DNA of 64,000 bases from Pseudomonas atagonensis (GCF_011369485.1 NZ_VXCA01000025.1:1-64000), one strand, 5' to 3'. Counted from the first letter of the stretch, positions 16,959 to 25,931 are shown. The notes: a model not told the origin generated them from the letters alone. Numbers and translations are program-made.

Positions 16959-17408
16959 TCAATGATCGCGAAATTGCTTATGGCAGGCGCTGCAGACATC
17001 TTCAACTTTCTGCACCGCAGGCCCAAGGTTACTGGCCTTGTACGGTTGAACCTGGCTGGCGATCACCAATTCACCGGTAGCTGCTTCAAGGGTACGGGCC
17101 ATTTCCTGAAACTGTGCCTGCCTCTGCCAGACATCGTCCTTGGCGCTGGTGTGATCTTCTTCACGGACCTGCGGAAAATGCTTCCACGGCTCATGAGACA
17201 ACGCATCGAGTTTGACCGCACCTTCAGCAAATTTCGGCCCGTCGAACGGAATGCGCCCACGCAGCATGCCGCCCAGATCTTCGCCGGTCTTGAGCATCTG
17301 CTTGAAAATCGCCTTGCGTTGCCCCAACGGAGAATTCGGGTCGACACCGCCACAGGCGGACAAGGTCAGACAGGCCAGCAATACAACAGCAATTCGTTTA
17401 AGAGTCAT
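16959..17408 (-). CDS. Cytochrome c' family lipoprotein (class II c-type)
   Basis: A 149-residue protein. The leader MTLKRIAVVLLACLTLSAC ends in a lipobox, so the mature protein should be anchored through Cys19. The mature part is all helical, with the single haem site VCSACHKQFRDH at the very C-terminus, the diagnostic position for class II cytochromes c'. The N-terminal RKAIFKQMLKTGEDLGGMLRG matches the first helix of that fold. Soluble cytochromes c' bind nitric oxide or carry electrons; no partner oxidase is nearby. It is read alone and convergent with the DUF1090 gene. Membrane anchoring is predicted from the lipobox. Confidence 0.85.
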   Translation of the reverse strand: MTLKRIAVVLLACLTLSACGGVDPNSPLGQRKAIFKQMLKTGEDLGGMLRGRIPFDGPKFAEGAVKLDALSHEPWKHFPQVREEDHTSAKDDVWQRQAQFQEMARTLEAATGELVIASQVQPYKASNLGPAVQKVEDVCSACHKQFRDH

Positions 17409-17536
17409 GGTGGCTTCAGGTCACGGAAATCGGCGGCCAGTATCCCCGCGTCACCGCCAAACACCAATAGCCCTATTAAAAATACGGGTTGTTCGAGCGC
17501 ATGGAGCACTCGGACAACCGGCACAGGAATCACTCC

Positions 17537-18715
17537 ATGAACAGCCGTTTCAAGGCCTGGCGTCACCCGTTGATCGCAACCCTGCCCCTGATGGCGATTC
17601 TCGCCGGCTGCACCGGTGGCGACAGCGCCAAGCCGAAAACCCATGCGCTGGCGACTTACTCCAGCGCGACCTGGGAAGCGCTGCCGGCGGTATCCGACAG
17701 CGATCTGGTTGCCGGCTTCGGCTCGTGGCGCAGCGCGTGCACCCGACTCAAGACCGATCCGGTCTGGGGCACAACCTGCGCGGCGGCGGCCAATGTGCCG
17801 CAAAGTGCCGGGGAGATTCGCGCCTTTCTGAAACAGAACCTTGACGTCTACGGCTTGCGCGCCGAGAACGACAACCCCAACGGGCTGATCACTGGTTATT
17901 ACGAGCCGGTTTACCCCGGCAGCCTGACGCCCACCGATGTCGCCAACGTGCCGGTGTACGGCGTGCCTGAAGACATGATCATCGTGTCGCTGGACAGCAT
18001 TTATCCCGAATTGAAGGGCAAGCGTCTGCGCGGTCGTCTTGAAGGTCGCGTGCTCAAGCCTTACGACGATGCGGCAACCATCGAATCCAAAGGCGTCAAA
18101 GCACCGGTGGTTGCCTACCTGACCGATCCGATGAACCTGCAATTCCTGCAGATCCAGGGTTCCGGGCGCATTCAGACCCAGGATGGCAAGCAATTGCGCA
18201 TCGCCTACGCCGACCAGAACGGCCATCCATATCGCCCGATCGGCCGCTGGCTGGTCGAGCAAGGCGAGCTGAAGAAAGAAGACGTCACCATGAGCGCCAT
18301 CAGCAACTGGGCCAAGGCCAACCCGGCGCGGATCCCGGAACTGCTCGGCAGCAACCCGAGCTATGTGTTTTTCACCCGCAACCCGGACAGCAACGAAGGC
18401 CCGCGCGGTTCGCTGAATGTACCGTTGACTGCCGGTTACAGCGCGGCGGTTGACCGCAAGGTGATTCCGTTGGGCAGCCTGTTGTGGCTGTCGACGACGC
18501 GCCCGGACGGTACGGCACTGGTTCGACCGGTCGCGGCGCAGGACACGGGCGGTGCCATTGCCGGTGAGGTTCGCGCAGATCTGTTCTGGGGCACGGGCGA
18601 TGCAGCCGGGCAACTGGCCGGGGACATGAAACAGCAAGGGCAGATCTGGATGCTGTGGCCCAAAGGCGCGGCACTGCCGCAAGTGCCTCAGGTGGCCGAC
18701 ACGCAGAAGAAGTAA
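17537..18715 (+). CDS. mltA: Membrane-bound lytic murein transglycosylase A
   Basis: A 392-residue outer-membrane lipoprotein. The leader ends in the lipobox LAGC followed by TGG. The MltA domain (ITGYYEPVYPG, then GRLEGRVLKPY) precedes a 3D domain whose catalytic aspartates lie in AAQDTGGAIAGEVRADLFWG near the C-terminus. MltA cleaves peptidoglycan glycan strands to 1,6-anhydro products. I chose ATG 17537, eight bases after AGGAAT, over an upstream in-frame ATG that adds 16 charged residues before the signal peptide. Confidence 0.95.
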   Translation: MNSRFKAWRHPLIATLPLMAILAGCTGGDSAKPKTHALATYSSATWEALPAVSDSDLVAGFGSWRSACTRLKTDPVWGTTCAAAANVPQSAGEIRAFLKQNLDVYGLRAENDNPNGLITGYYEPVYPGSLTPTDVANVPVYGVPEDMIIVSLDSIYPELKGKRLRGRLEGRVLKPYDDAATIESKGVKAPVVAYLTDPMNLQFLQIQGSGRIQTQDGKQLRIAYADQNGHPYRPIGRWLVEQGELKKEDVTMSAISNWAKANPARIPELLGSNPSYVFFTRNPDSNEGPRGSLNVPLTAGYSAAVDRKVIPLGSLLWLSTTRPDGTALVRPVAAQDTGGAIAGEVRADLFWGTGDAAGQLAGDMKQQGQIWMLWPKGAALPQVPQVADTQKK

Positions 18716-18781
18716 CCCCGGCAGATAAGCGGCGGTAGTCAGATAGCCTGCTCGCGATGAGGCCATCACCAACACCGATAA

Positions 18782-19165
18782 TCAGACAGACACAAAGAAG
18801 AACGCAGCAATCAGCCCCATCCCGACAAACCACACCAACGACCGCAGAATCGCCCAGTCCGCCAGGTAGCAGATGATGTACAGCAGGCGACTGGTGATAA
18901 ACATCACCGCCAGCACATTCACCGTCACCAATTGTGCAGTGCCTACCAGATGCGCAACGATCACCGCAGCGGCAAACGCCGGCATCACCTCGAAACTGTT
19001 CAGTTGCGCCGCATGCGCTCGGCGAGCAACGCCGTTCAGGCTTTCCAGAAAATCCCGGGGATCATGGTTGTCGCTCAGTCGGTAGCCACCCACTGCCTTG
19101 GCCACACCTGTGCAGACATAGGGCAGGAAAATCGCGATCAACACGCACCACAGAGCTACCGTCAT
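18782..19165 (-). CDS. MAPEG family membrane protein
   Basis: A 127-residue protein with four predicted transmembrane helices, at about residues 1-22, 55-75, 79-97 and 105-125. The central segment LNGVARRAHAAQLNSFEVMPAFAAAV matches the MAPEG signature (RAxxxxxNxxE), whose Arg, Asn and Glu contact glutathione in eukaryotic relatives. Bacterial members such as this have no assigned substrate. It is 39 bases downstream of the EamA transporter gene on the same strand. Confidence 0.88.
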   Translation of the reverse strand: MTVALWCVLIAIFLPYVCTGVAKAVGGYRLSDNHDPRDFLESLNGVARRAHAAQLNSFEVMPAFAAAVIVAHLVGTAQLVTVNVLAVMFITSRLLYIICYLADWAILRSLVWFVGMGLIAAFFFVSV

Positions 19166-19204
19166 AAAGCCGTCCTTCTTCGAGTTGTAGGAAATTGCGG
19201 GCGC

Positions 19205-20038
19205 TCAGAACTTCATTACCAGCATGCCGATCAGCACCAGCCCACAGGCTAAGAGCCGCGGCCGGCCGAAAGGTTCTTTGAGGTAACGCATGCCGAACAG
19301 CACCACCAGAATCACGCTGATCTCGCGCAACGCCGCTGCTTCGGCAATCGAGCCCAACTGCATCGCCCATAACACCAGAGCGTAGCTGAACAACACACAA
19401 AACCCGACCGCCAGACCCAGCTTCCATTGCTCTCGCCAGAACACCAGAAACGCCGGGCGCTTGGCTACCCACGCCAGCAAAGGAAACGGCCAGGCACTGA
19501 GCAACGTGACCCAGACCAGGTAATCCAGCGGGTGCGACCAGCGCCGCAACGCCTGACCATCGATGTAGGTGTAACAACCGATGCACACGCCAATCAGCGC
19601 CACCACCGGCAGCATCGACCAAGGCAAATGCTTGCCGCCACCGCCCTGCCAGAGCAGGCAGGCCATGCCCAACGGAATCAGCATGATTCCGAAAACCTGC
19701 TGATGGGTAAGCACTTCGCCGGCAAAAATGAGGGTCAGCGCCAGCACCACCAGCGGTGACAGGCCGCGCATCAACGGATAGACCAGACCGAGATCGCCGA
19801 CCCGATAAGCCTGAATCAGCAAGTAGCGGTACAGCAGTTCAAATGCAGCAGAGGCGAGAATCCACGGCCAGATTTCCAGCGGCGGCAAACTCACGAAGGG
19901 CAGCGCGAGGGCGACGAACAGCAACGCCACGGTGTCCATGCACGCCACCACCAGCAGCCGTTCGGCGCTGAATTTGATCAGGGTATTCCACGCCGCATGC
20001 AACAGCGCCGCGACCAACACCAGAGCTGTTGCCAGCAC
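19205..20038 (-). CDS. EamA/DMT-superfamily transporter
   Basis: A 277-residue inner-membrane protein with about ten hydrophobic helices, arranged as two EamA repeats of five. The first starts ALLHAAWNTLIKFSAERL. PLMRGLSPLVVLALTLIFAGEVL closes the first repeat, and EAAALREISVILVVLFGMRYLKEPFG lies in the second. These proteins export metabolites or amino acids. The substrate cannot be told from sequence. It is divergent from the MFS gene at 20252 and probably shares a transcript with the MAPEG gene. Confidence 0.88.
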   Translation of the reverse strand: MLATALVLVAALLHAAWNTLIKFSAERLLVVACMDTVALLFVALALPFVSLPPLEIWPWILASAAFELLYRYLLIQAYRVGDLGLVYPLMRGLSPLVVLALTLIFAGEVLTHQQVFGIMLIPLGMACLLWQGGGGKHLPWSMLPVVALIGVCIGCYTYIDGQALRRWSHPLDYLVWVTLLSAWPFPLLAWVAKRPAFLVFWREQWKLGLAVGFCVLFSYALVLWAMQLGSIAEAAALREISVILVVLFGMRYLKEPFGRPRLLACGLVLIGMLVMKF

Positions 20039-20251
20039 ATTCCACTCCTTGTTTTTATTGTCGACTCAATTAGTCAGATTATTGATTCGCGATGTGTCAG
20101 CAGCTGTTTATACTGCAAGCGACCACGCCGCACTCAGTTGCGCACAGATAAATTCCAATAATGACTGCCTGCCCCGCTCTCTCACCGAGACCGGCCGTTG
20201 GCCTGCGTATGCCTGATCACAGCGTCAAGACTACCGACAGAGACCTTGCGC

Positions 20252-21421
20252 ATGCCACTCGCCTTGCTTGCACTTGCTGTTGCCGCGTTCGGCATCGGCA
20301 CCACTGAATTCGTCATCATGGGCCTGCTGCCCGACGTCGCCCGCGATCTCGCCGTGAGCATTCCCCACGCCGGACTGCTGATCACCGGTTACGCCCTTGG
20401 CGTGGTGTTCGGTGCGCCGATCCTCGCCATCGGCACCGCCAACATGCCGCGCAAGGCCACACTGTTGGGCATGACGTTAATGTTTATCCTCGGCAATGTG
20501 CTATGCGCATTGGCGCCGAATTACGCGACGCTGATGGCGGCGCGGGTGGTGACTGCGCTGTGTCATGGCGCGTTCTTCGGCATTGGCTCGGTGGTGGCTG
20601 CCGGACTGGTCGCACCGAACAAACGCGCGCAGGCGATTGCCATGATGTTCACCGGCCTGACCCTGGCCAACGTCCTTGGCGTGCCGTTGGGCACCGCACT
20701 GGGTCAGTACGCCGGTTGGCGTTCGACCTTCTGGGCTGTGTCGGTAATCGGCGTGATCGCCGCACTCGCGCAATGGCTGTGGTTGCCGAAACACATCCCG
20801 ATGGACAAGGCCAACCTCGCCAGCGAGTTCAAGGTGCTGGGCAAGGTCAACGTGTTGCTGGCGCTGGGCATGAGCGTGCTGGCGTCGACCAGTCTGTTCA
20901 GCGTGTTCACCTACATCGCGCCGATCCTGCAGGACATCACCGGCGTCAGCCCCCACGGCGTGACCGTCATGCTGCTGTTGTTCGGCGTCGGCCTGACCGG
21001 TGGCAGCATGCTCGGCGGGCGCCTAGCGGATAGCCGCTTGCTGCCGTCGCTGGTCGGCGTCGCGCTGGCGGTGGTGGTGATTCTCGCGGCGTTCAGCCAG
21101 ACCAGCCGCTCGGTGGTACCCGCTGCGATCACGCTGGTGCTGTGGGGTATTTTTGCTTTCGCGCTGTGCCCGATCCTGCAACTGCTGATCATCGATCAGG
21201 CCCATGAAGCACCGAATCTCGGTTCGACACTGAACCAGAGTGCGTTCAATCTCGGTAATGCCGCGGGTGCGTGGATCGGCGGGTTGGTAGTAGCCAGCGG
21301 CGCGGACCTGGCGGACCTGCCGTGGACCGGCGCACTGGTGGGCGTACTGACGGTGCTGACGGCGCTGTTTTTCATCTACCTGCAACGTCGGGGTGTCGCT
21401 GCGGTCAATGTGTCCGGCTGA
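20252..21421 (+). CDS. Major facilitator superfamily exporter, AraJ/YdhP-like
   Basis: A 389-residue protein with 12 predicted helices. The start PLALLALAVAAFGIGTTEF and the GLLPDVARDL segment after helix 1 are typical of the sugar- and drug-efflux DHA1 branch (AraJ, YdhP). The helix 2-3 loop carries GTANMPRKATLLG and the loop after helix 4 has PNKRAQAIAM. I chose ATG 20252 because the upstream frame adds residues before helix 1. The substrate is unknown. It is divergent from the EamA gene; the 213-base gap holds no other gene. Confidence 0.88.
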   Translation: MPLALLALAVAAFGIGTTEFVIMGLLPDVARDLAVSIPHAGLLITGYALGVVFGAPILAIGTANMPRKATLLGMTLMFILGNVLCALAPNYATLMAARVVTALCHGAFFGIGSVVAAGLVAPNKRAQAIAMMFTGLTLANVLGVPLGTALGQYAGWRSTFWAVSVIGVIAALAQWLWLPKHIPMDKANLASEFKVLGKVNVLLALGMSVLASTSLFSVFTYIAPILQDITGVSPHGVTVMLLLFGVGLTGGSMLGGRLADSRLLPSLVGVALAVVVILAAFSQTSRSVVPAAITLVLWGIFAFALCPILQLLIIDQAHEAPNLGSTLNQSAFNLGNAAGAWIGGLVVASGADLADLPWTGALVGVLTVLTALFFIYLQRRGVAAVNVSG

Positions 21422-21528
21422 TTTTCCCGGGGGACACAATTGTGTCCCCACCCGGCGTCAGCCCATCCAACCTTTGCGTCCATGAACGGGCGCGCTGACT
21501 TTCCACTCCCCCATCCAAAGGACCCCGG

Positions 21529-22794
21529 ATGCTTGAACTCGTTGCCGCCTTTATCTGCCTCACCACCCTCCTCACCTTCGTCAATTTCCGCTTCATCGGC
21601 CTGCCGCCCACCATCGGCGTGATGGTTACCGCACTGATGTTTTCCCTGTTGCTGCAAGGCCTGAGCCTGCTCGGCTACCCCGGCCTCGAAGAACGCGTGC
21701 AACAACTGATCGGCCAGATCGACTTCGGCGATCTGCTGATGAACTGGATGCTCTCGTTCTTGCTGTTCGCCGGCGCCTTGCATGTGAACCTGAACGACCT
21801 GCGCAGCTACCGCTGGCCCATCGGCCTGCTGGCGACCTTCGGCGTACTGATCGCCACCGCCGTGATCGGCAGCCTCGCCTATTACATTTTTGCCCTGTTC
21901 GGCTGGCACGTGAGCTTCCTCTACTGCCTGTTGTTCGGCGCACTGATTTCCCCGACCGACCCGATCGCGGTACTCGGCGTCCTGCGTACCGCCAATGCCT
22001 CGAAACCGTTGAAAACCACCATCGTCGGCGAGTCGCTGTTCAACGACGGCACCGCGGTCGTGGTATTCACCGTGTTGCTGGGCATTGCCCAACTCGGCGA
22101 AACCCCGACTATCAGTGCCACGGCCATGCTGTTCGTTCACGAAGCCATGGGCGGCGTGCTGTTTGGCGGGCTGATCGGCTATCTGGTTTACCGGATGATC
22201 AAAAGCGTCGAGCAGCATCAGATCACCGTGATGCTGACCCTGGCGCTGGTGATTGGCGGATCGGCGATGGCCACCGAGCTTCACGTTTCAGCACCGATTG
22301 CGATGGTGGTGGCCGGGCTGATCATCGGCAACCTCGGTCGCAACCTGGCGATGAACGACATGACCCGCAAATACCTCGACGGTTTCTGGGAGTTGCTCGA
22401 CGACATGCTCAACGCCCTGCTGTTCGCGCTGATCGGCATGGAACTGTTGCTGCTGCCGTTCAACTGGCTGCACGTGGCGGCGGCAAGTCTGCTGGCGCTG
22501 GCGATACTGCTGTCGCGCTTGCTCACCGTGGCCCCCGCCATCGTCTTGCTGCGTCGCTGGCGCACGGTGCCGCGCGGCACGATCCGGATCCTGACCTGGG
22601 GTGGTTTGCGCGGTGGTGTTTCGGTGGCTCTGGCCCTGGCCCTGCCGCTGGGCCCGGAGCGTGATCTGCTGCTGAGCATCACTTACATCGTGGTGCTGTC
22701 GTCGATTCTGTTGCAGGGCCTGACCATCGGCAAACTGGTCAAGCATGCGACTCGCGACGAGCCGGCCAACGTGGCCGAGCCTGCACACCACTGA
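21529..22794 (+). CDS. CPA1-family sodium/proton antiporter
   Basis: A 421-residue inner-membrane antiporter with 10 to 12 helices. The ion-binding region reads LISPTDPIAVLGVL, then GESLFNDGTAVVVF, the ND-type carboxylates of electroneutral CPA1 antiporters (NhaP/NHE type). A conserved arginine-containing loop (LTWGGLRGGVSVALALALP) lies near residue 365. There is no long cytoplasmic C-terminal domain. The ATG has AAGGA seven bases upstream. Its stop codon abuts the stop codon of the convergent FNT gene with no base between. The likely role is pH and sodium homeostasis. Confidence 0.92.
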   Translation: MLELVAAFICLTTLLTFVNFRFIGLPPTIGVMVTALMFSLLLQGLSLLGYPGLEERVQQLIGQIDFGDLLMNWMLSFLLFAGALHVNLNDLRSYRWPIGLLATFGVLIATAVIGSLAYYIFALFGWHVSFLYCLLFGALISPTDPIAVLGVLRTANASKPLKTTIVGESLFNDGTAVVVFTVLLGIAQLGETPTISATAMLFVHEAMGGVLFGGLIGYLVYRMIKSVEQHQITVMLTLALVIGGSAMATELHVSAPIAMVVAGLIIGNLGRNLAMNDMTRKYLDGFWELLDDMLNALLFALIGMELLLLPFNWLHVAAASLLALAILLSRLLTVAPAIVLLRRWRTVPRGTIRILTWGGLRGGVSVALALALPLGPERDLLLSITYIVVLSSILLQGLTIGKLVKHATRDEPANVAEPAHH

Positions 22795-23682
22795 TCATTT
22801 TTTGATCTGCTGCGAATCAGGTTTATCAGCCTGATCCGCAGACTCTTTCGGCGCGCCGCTTTCGCTGCGGATCTGCGCATGACTGATCAGGGCGAAGATG
22901 AAACTGCCGCCGATGATGTTCCCCGCCAACGTCGGCCCGGCAAACACCGCCCAGAAATCACTCCACGGCAACTCGCCGGCAAACACCAGATACGACACTT
23001 CCGCCGACCCGACCACGATGTGCGTGAAGTCGCCCAGCGCCATGAGGTAGGTGATGAGGATGATGATCCACATCTTCGCGCTCTCCATGGACGGAATCAT
23101 CCAGACCATGGTGGCGATCATCCATCCCGAAACAATGCCTTTGGCGAACATCTGGCTCGCATGGTTTTCCATGACCTTACGACCGATTTCGAGGAAGGCT
23201 GCGTCGGTCTTGCTGTCGAAGATCGGCAGCTCGAGCATCACGTAAGCCACCAGAATGGTGCCGCACAGATTGCCGAACAGCACCACGCCCCACAACCGGA
23301 TCAACCGGCCGAAATTGCGGATAGTCGGTTTGGTCATGACCGGCAGAACTGCCGTCAGGGTGTTTTCAGTGAACAGTTGCTGGCGCGCAAGAATTACCGC
23401 AAGGAAACCCGCGCAGTAGCCGAAACTGGCAATCACCTTGAATTCATCGCCCTCGGGCAACCGGGAATTGAGCAACCCCATGCCCATCAGCGACAGGCCC
23501 ATGGTCAGCCCCGCCGCGAGCGCAGACCACCACAACGCAGCGATACTGCGCTCCAGCTCCTGATCGCCTTGAGTACGGATGATTTCATGCAGGACTGCCG
23601 CACGAGGCGGCTGGTTTTTCTCGACTTCGTGCTGCTCTTTGGCCGAGAGGTCGGGGGTCTTGCCGTCTGTTGGCGTGGTCAT
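22795..23682 (-). CDS. Formate/nitrite transporter (FNT) family protein, YfdC-like
   Basis: A 295-residue membrane protein with six predicted helices and cytosolic tails at both ends (residues 1-45 and about 270-295). Helix features of the FNT pentameric channels are visible: SLMGMGLLNSR, ARQQLFTENTLTAVLP, GNLCGTILVAY, and GDFTHIVVGSAEVSYL with the conserved pore histidine. The long charged N-terminus resembles YfdC rather than FocA. The anion carried is unknown. No Shine-Dalgarno sequence is visible; a perfect 12-bp hairpin ends seven bases before the ATG. Confidence 0.9.
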   Translation of the reverse strand: MTTPTDGKTPDLSAKEQHEVEKNQPPRAAVLHEIIRTQGDQELERSIAALWWSALAAGLTMGLSLMGMGLLNSRLPEGDEFKVIASFGYCAGFLAVILARQQLFTENTLTAVLPVMTKPTIRNFGRLIRLWGVVLFGNLCGTILVAYVMLELPIFDSKTDAAFLEIGRKVMENHASQMFAKGIVSGWMIATMVWMIPSMESAKMWIIILITYLMALGDFTHIVVGSAEVSYLVFAGELPWSDFWAVFAGPTLAGNIIGGSFIFALISHAQIRSESGAPKESADQADKPDSQQIKK

Positions 23683-23689
23683 GGCGTGG

Positions 23690-23727
23690 GAACCGTGGGG
23701 GGCTTTTAGCTACGACCCCCACGGTTC
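23690..23727 (-). promoter_or_regulatory. 12-bp hairpin directly before the FNT start codon
   Basis: gaaccgtggggg and cccccacggttc are perfect 12-base complements around a 14-base centre. The hairpin ends seven bases before the FNT start, and that spacer (ccacgcc) has no ribosome binding site. It could be a translation-control hairpin or a protein-binding palindrome. It has no T run on the minus strand. Confidence 0.55.
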
Positions 23728-23794
23728 AAGGCTGTTCAGTGCCCAGATGAATCTTCAGTGACTTTGAAACTGCTATCGCGAGCAGGCTCAGAGG

Positions 23795-24202
23795 TCACTT
23801 GGTAACTAATTCATCTTCCTGAAACTGGTCTTTCACATATTTGATTTCAGTCCGCCCGTGCGGCGCCGGCAAACCGTCTTCACCCAGATTCACGAAAACC
23901 ATTTTCTCGACCGTGAGAATGCTCTTGCGAGTGATCTTGTTGCGCACTTCGCAGGTCAGGGTAATCGATGTGCGGCCGAACTCGGTGGCGGTGATGCCAA
24001 GTTCAATGATGTCGCCCTGGCGCGAGGCGCTGACGAAGTTGATCTCGGAAATGTACTTGGTCACCACGCGCTGGTTGCCCAGTTGGACGATGGCGTAGAT
24101 CGCGGCTTCTTCGTCGATCCAGCGCAGCAGGCTGCCGCCGAACAGAGTGCCGTTGGGGTTGAGGTCTTCGGGTTTTACCCATTTGCGGGTGTGGAAATTC
24201 AT
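23795..24202 (-). CDS. Acyl-CoA thioesterase, YciA-like hotdog fold
   Basis: A 135-residue single hotdog domain. NPNGTLFGGSLLRWIDEEAAIYA (residues about 16-38) carries the Asn/Asp-type active-site stretch and the helix of YciA-type acyl-CoA hydrolases. KYISEINFVSASRQGDIIELG forms the central strands. These enzymes hydrolyse short- to medium-chain acyl-CoAs in the cytoplasm. I chose ATG 24202, five bases after AGGAG, rather than the GTG two codons earlier that overlaps that site. It stands alone. Substrate range is not readable. Confidence 0.88.
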   Translation of the reverse strand: MNFHTRKWVKPEDLNPNGTLFGGSLLRWIDEEAAIYAIVQLGNQRVVTKYISEINFVSASRQGDIIELGITATEFGRTSITLTCEVRNKITRKSILTVEKMVFVNLGEDGLPAPHGRTEIKYVKDQFQEDELVTK

Positions 24203-24321
24203 GTTCACTCCTGAGCGTTTGCCGAAAGATGGGCGCCATCTTGGCAGACTGATCGGTCATGCTCCATGAGGCTTCTACTATGGTCGCGATTGGCGATCTT
24301 CATTTGGCCGACAGAAACCCT

Positions 24322-24391
24322 TTGGAAGATCAGTCTAGACGGCTATAATCGCCCCCGTTTCAAAACGGTAACGTTCACTTGATACCGTTTT
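24322..24391 (+). promoter_or_regulatory. ahcY promoter and leader inverted repeat
   Basis: TTGGAA (24322-24327) and a perfect TATAAT (24344-24349) with a 16-base spacer predict a start near 24356. Directly after it, aaaacggta (24362-24370) and taccgtttt (24383-24391) are inverted repeats that could fold ahead of the riboswitch or bind a regulator. The leader from the predicted start to the ahcY ATG is about 165 bases. Confidence 0.6.
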
Positions 24392-24402
24392 CCCGCCACC
24401 TG

Positions 24403-24492
24403 TCCGAGGGGCGCTGCAGCAGGTTCAACCTGTCAGGCTCGGATGGGGCGTTGACCGGCTCAGGCCGGACACTAAACGCACAACGGCGCCCA
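24403..24492 (+). promoter_or_regulatory. SAH riboswitch upstream of ahcY
   Basis: The segment matches the S-adenosylhomocysteine riboswitch as known from Pseudomonas. It has the conserved gaggggcgctgca start, caggctcgg in the middle and aacggcgccc at the 3' end. gggcgc pairs with gcgccc to close the main stem. ccgag (24404-24408) can pair with ctcgg (24438-24442). In known cases SAH binding turns on the hydrolase gene that removes it. It ends 29 bases before the ahcY start, so ribosome access (ggagg at 24511) is a plausible output. Confidence 0.93.
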
Positions 24493-24521
24493 TTCGCATA
24501 CATTACGAATGGAGGCTCTTC

Positions 24522-25931
24522 ATGAGCGCTGTTATCACGCCTGCAGATTTTAACGATTACAAAGTTGCCGACATGTCCCTGGCTGCATGGGGCCGTCGCG
24601 AAACCATCATCGCCGAATCGGAAATGCCGGCCCTGATGGGTCTGCGTCGCAAATACTCCGGCGAACAGCCGCTGAAAGGCGCAAAAATCCTCGGCTGCAT
24701 CCACATGACCATTCAGACCGCCGTGCTGATCGAGACCCTGGTTGCCCTGGGTGCCGAAGTTCGCTGGTCGTCCTGCAACATTTTCTCGACTCAGGATCAG
24801 GCTGCTGCCGCTATCGCCGCTGCCGGCATCCCGGTTTTCGCATGGAAAGGCGAGACTGAAGAGGAGTACGAGTGGTGCCTGGAGCAGACCATCCTGAAAG
24901 ATGGCCAGCCATGGGACGCCAACATGATCCTCGACGACGGCGGCGACCTGACCCAGCTGCTGCACGACAAGTACCCACAGGTTCTGGATCGCGTTCACGG
25001 CGTGACCGAAGAAACCACCACCGGCGTACACCGTCTGCTGGACATGCTGGCCAAGGGCGAACTGCGCATCCCGGCCATCAACGTCAACGACTCGGTGACC
25101 AAGTCCAAGAACGACAACAAGTACGGCTGCCGTCACAGCCTGAACGACGCCATCAAGCGCGGTACCGACCACCTGCTGTCCGGCAAGCAAGCGCTGGTCA
25201 TCGGTTACGGTGACGTGGGCAAGGGCTCGGCCCAGTCCCTGCGTCAGGAAGGCATGATCGTTAAAGTGTCCGAAGTCGACCCGATCTGCGCCATGCAAGC
25301 CTGCATGGACGGTTTCGAACTGGTTTCGCCGTTCATCGACGGTATCAATGACGGCACCGAAGCGAGCATCGACAAAGCGCTGCTGGGCAAGATCGACCTG
25401 ATCGTGACCACCACCGGTAACGTCAACGTTTGCGACGCAAACATGCTCAAAGCCCTGAAGAAGCGCGCTGTTGTCTGCAACATCGGTCACTTCGACAACG
25501 AAATCGACACCGCTTTCATGCGCAAGAACTGGGCATGGGAAGAAGTGAAGCCACAGGTACACAAGATCCACCGTACCGGCCCGGGCGCTTTCGACGCGCA
25601 GAACGACGACTACCTGATCCTGCTGGCCGAAGGCCGTCTGGTGAACCTGGGCAACGCTACCGGTCACCCAAGCCGCATCATGGACGGTTCGTTCGCCAAC
25701 CAGGTTCTGGCGCAGATCTTCCTGTTCGGCCAGAAGTACGCCGACCTGTCGCCAGCCCAGAAAGCCGAGCGTCTGACCGTTGAAGTACTGCCGAAGAAAC
25801 TCGACGAAGAAGTAGCCCTGGAAATGGTTCGCGGCTTCGGCGGTGTGGTCACCCAACTGACCAAGCAACAGGCTGACTACATCGGCGTGACCGTCGAAGG
25901 CCCGTTCAAGCCGCACGCTTACCGCTACTAA
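24522..25931 (+). CDS. ahcY: Adenosylhomocysteinase
   Basis: A 469-residue enzyme that hydrolyses S-adenosylhomocysteine to homocysteine and adenosine, relieving product inhibition of methyltransferases. The NAD-binding motif VIGYGDVGKGSAQS is at about residue 226. The substrate region HMTIQTAVLIETL and the C-terminal KPHAYRY are typical. The ATG is preceded by GGAGG. The gene follows a SAH riboswitch and its own promoter, so it should be induced by its substrate. metF follows after 186 bases of repeat-rich sequence. Confidence 0.98.
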   Translation: MSAVITPADFNDYKVADMSLAAWGRRETIIAESEMPALMGLRRKYSGEQPLKGAKILGCIHMTIQTAVLIETLVALGAEVRWSSCNIFSTQDQAAAAIAAAGIPVFAWKGETEEEYEWCLEQTILKDGQPWDANMILDDGGDLTQLLHDKYPQVLDRVHGVTEETTTGVHRLLDMLAKGELRIPAINVNDSVTKSKNDNKYGCRHSLNDAIKRGTDHLLSGKQALVIGYGDVGKGSAQSLRQEGMIVKVSEVDPICAMQACMDGFELVSPFIDGINDGTEASIDKALLGKIDLIVTTTGNVNVCDANMLKALKKRAVVCNIGHFDNEIDTAFMRKNWAWEEVKPQVHKIHRTGPGAFDAQNDDYLILLAEGRLVNLGNATGHPSRIMDGSFANQVLAQIFLFGQKYADLSPAQKAERLTVEVLPKKLDEEVALEMVRGFGGVVTQLTKQQADYIGVTVEGPFKPHAYRY

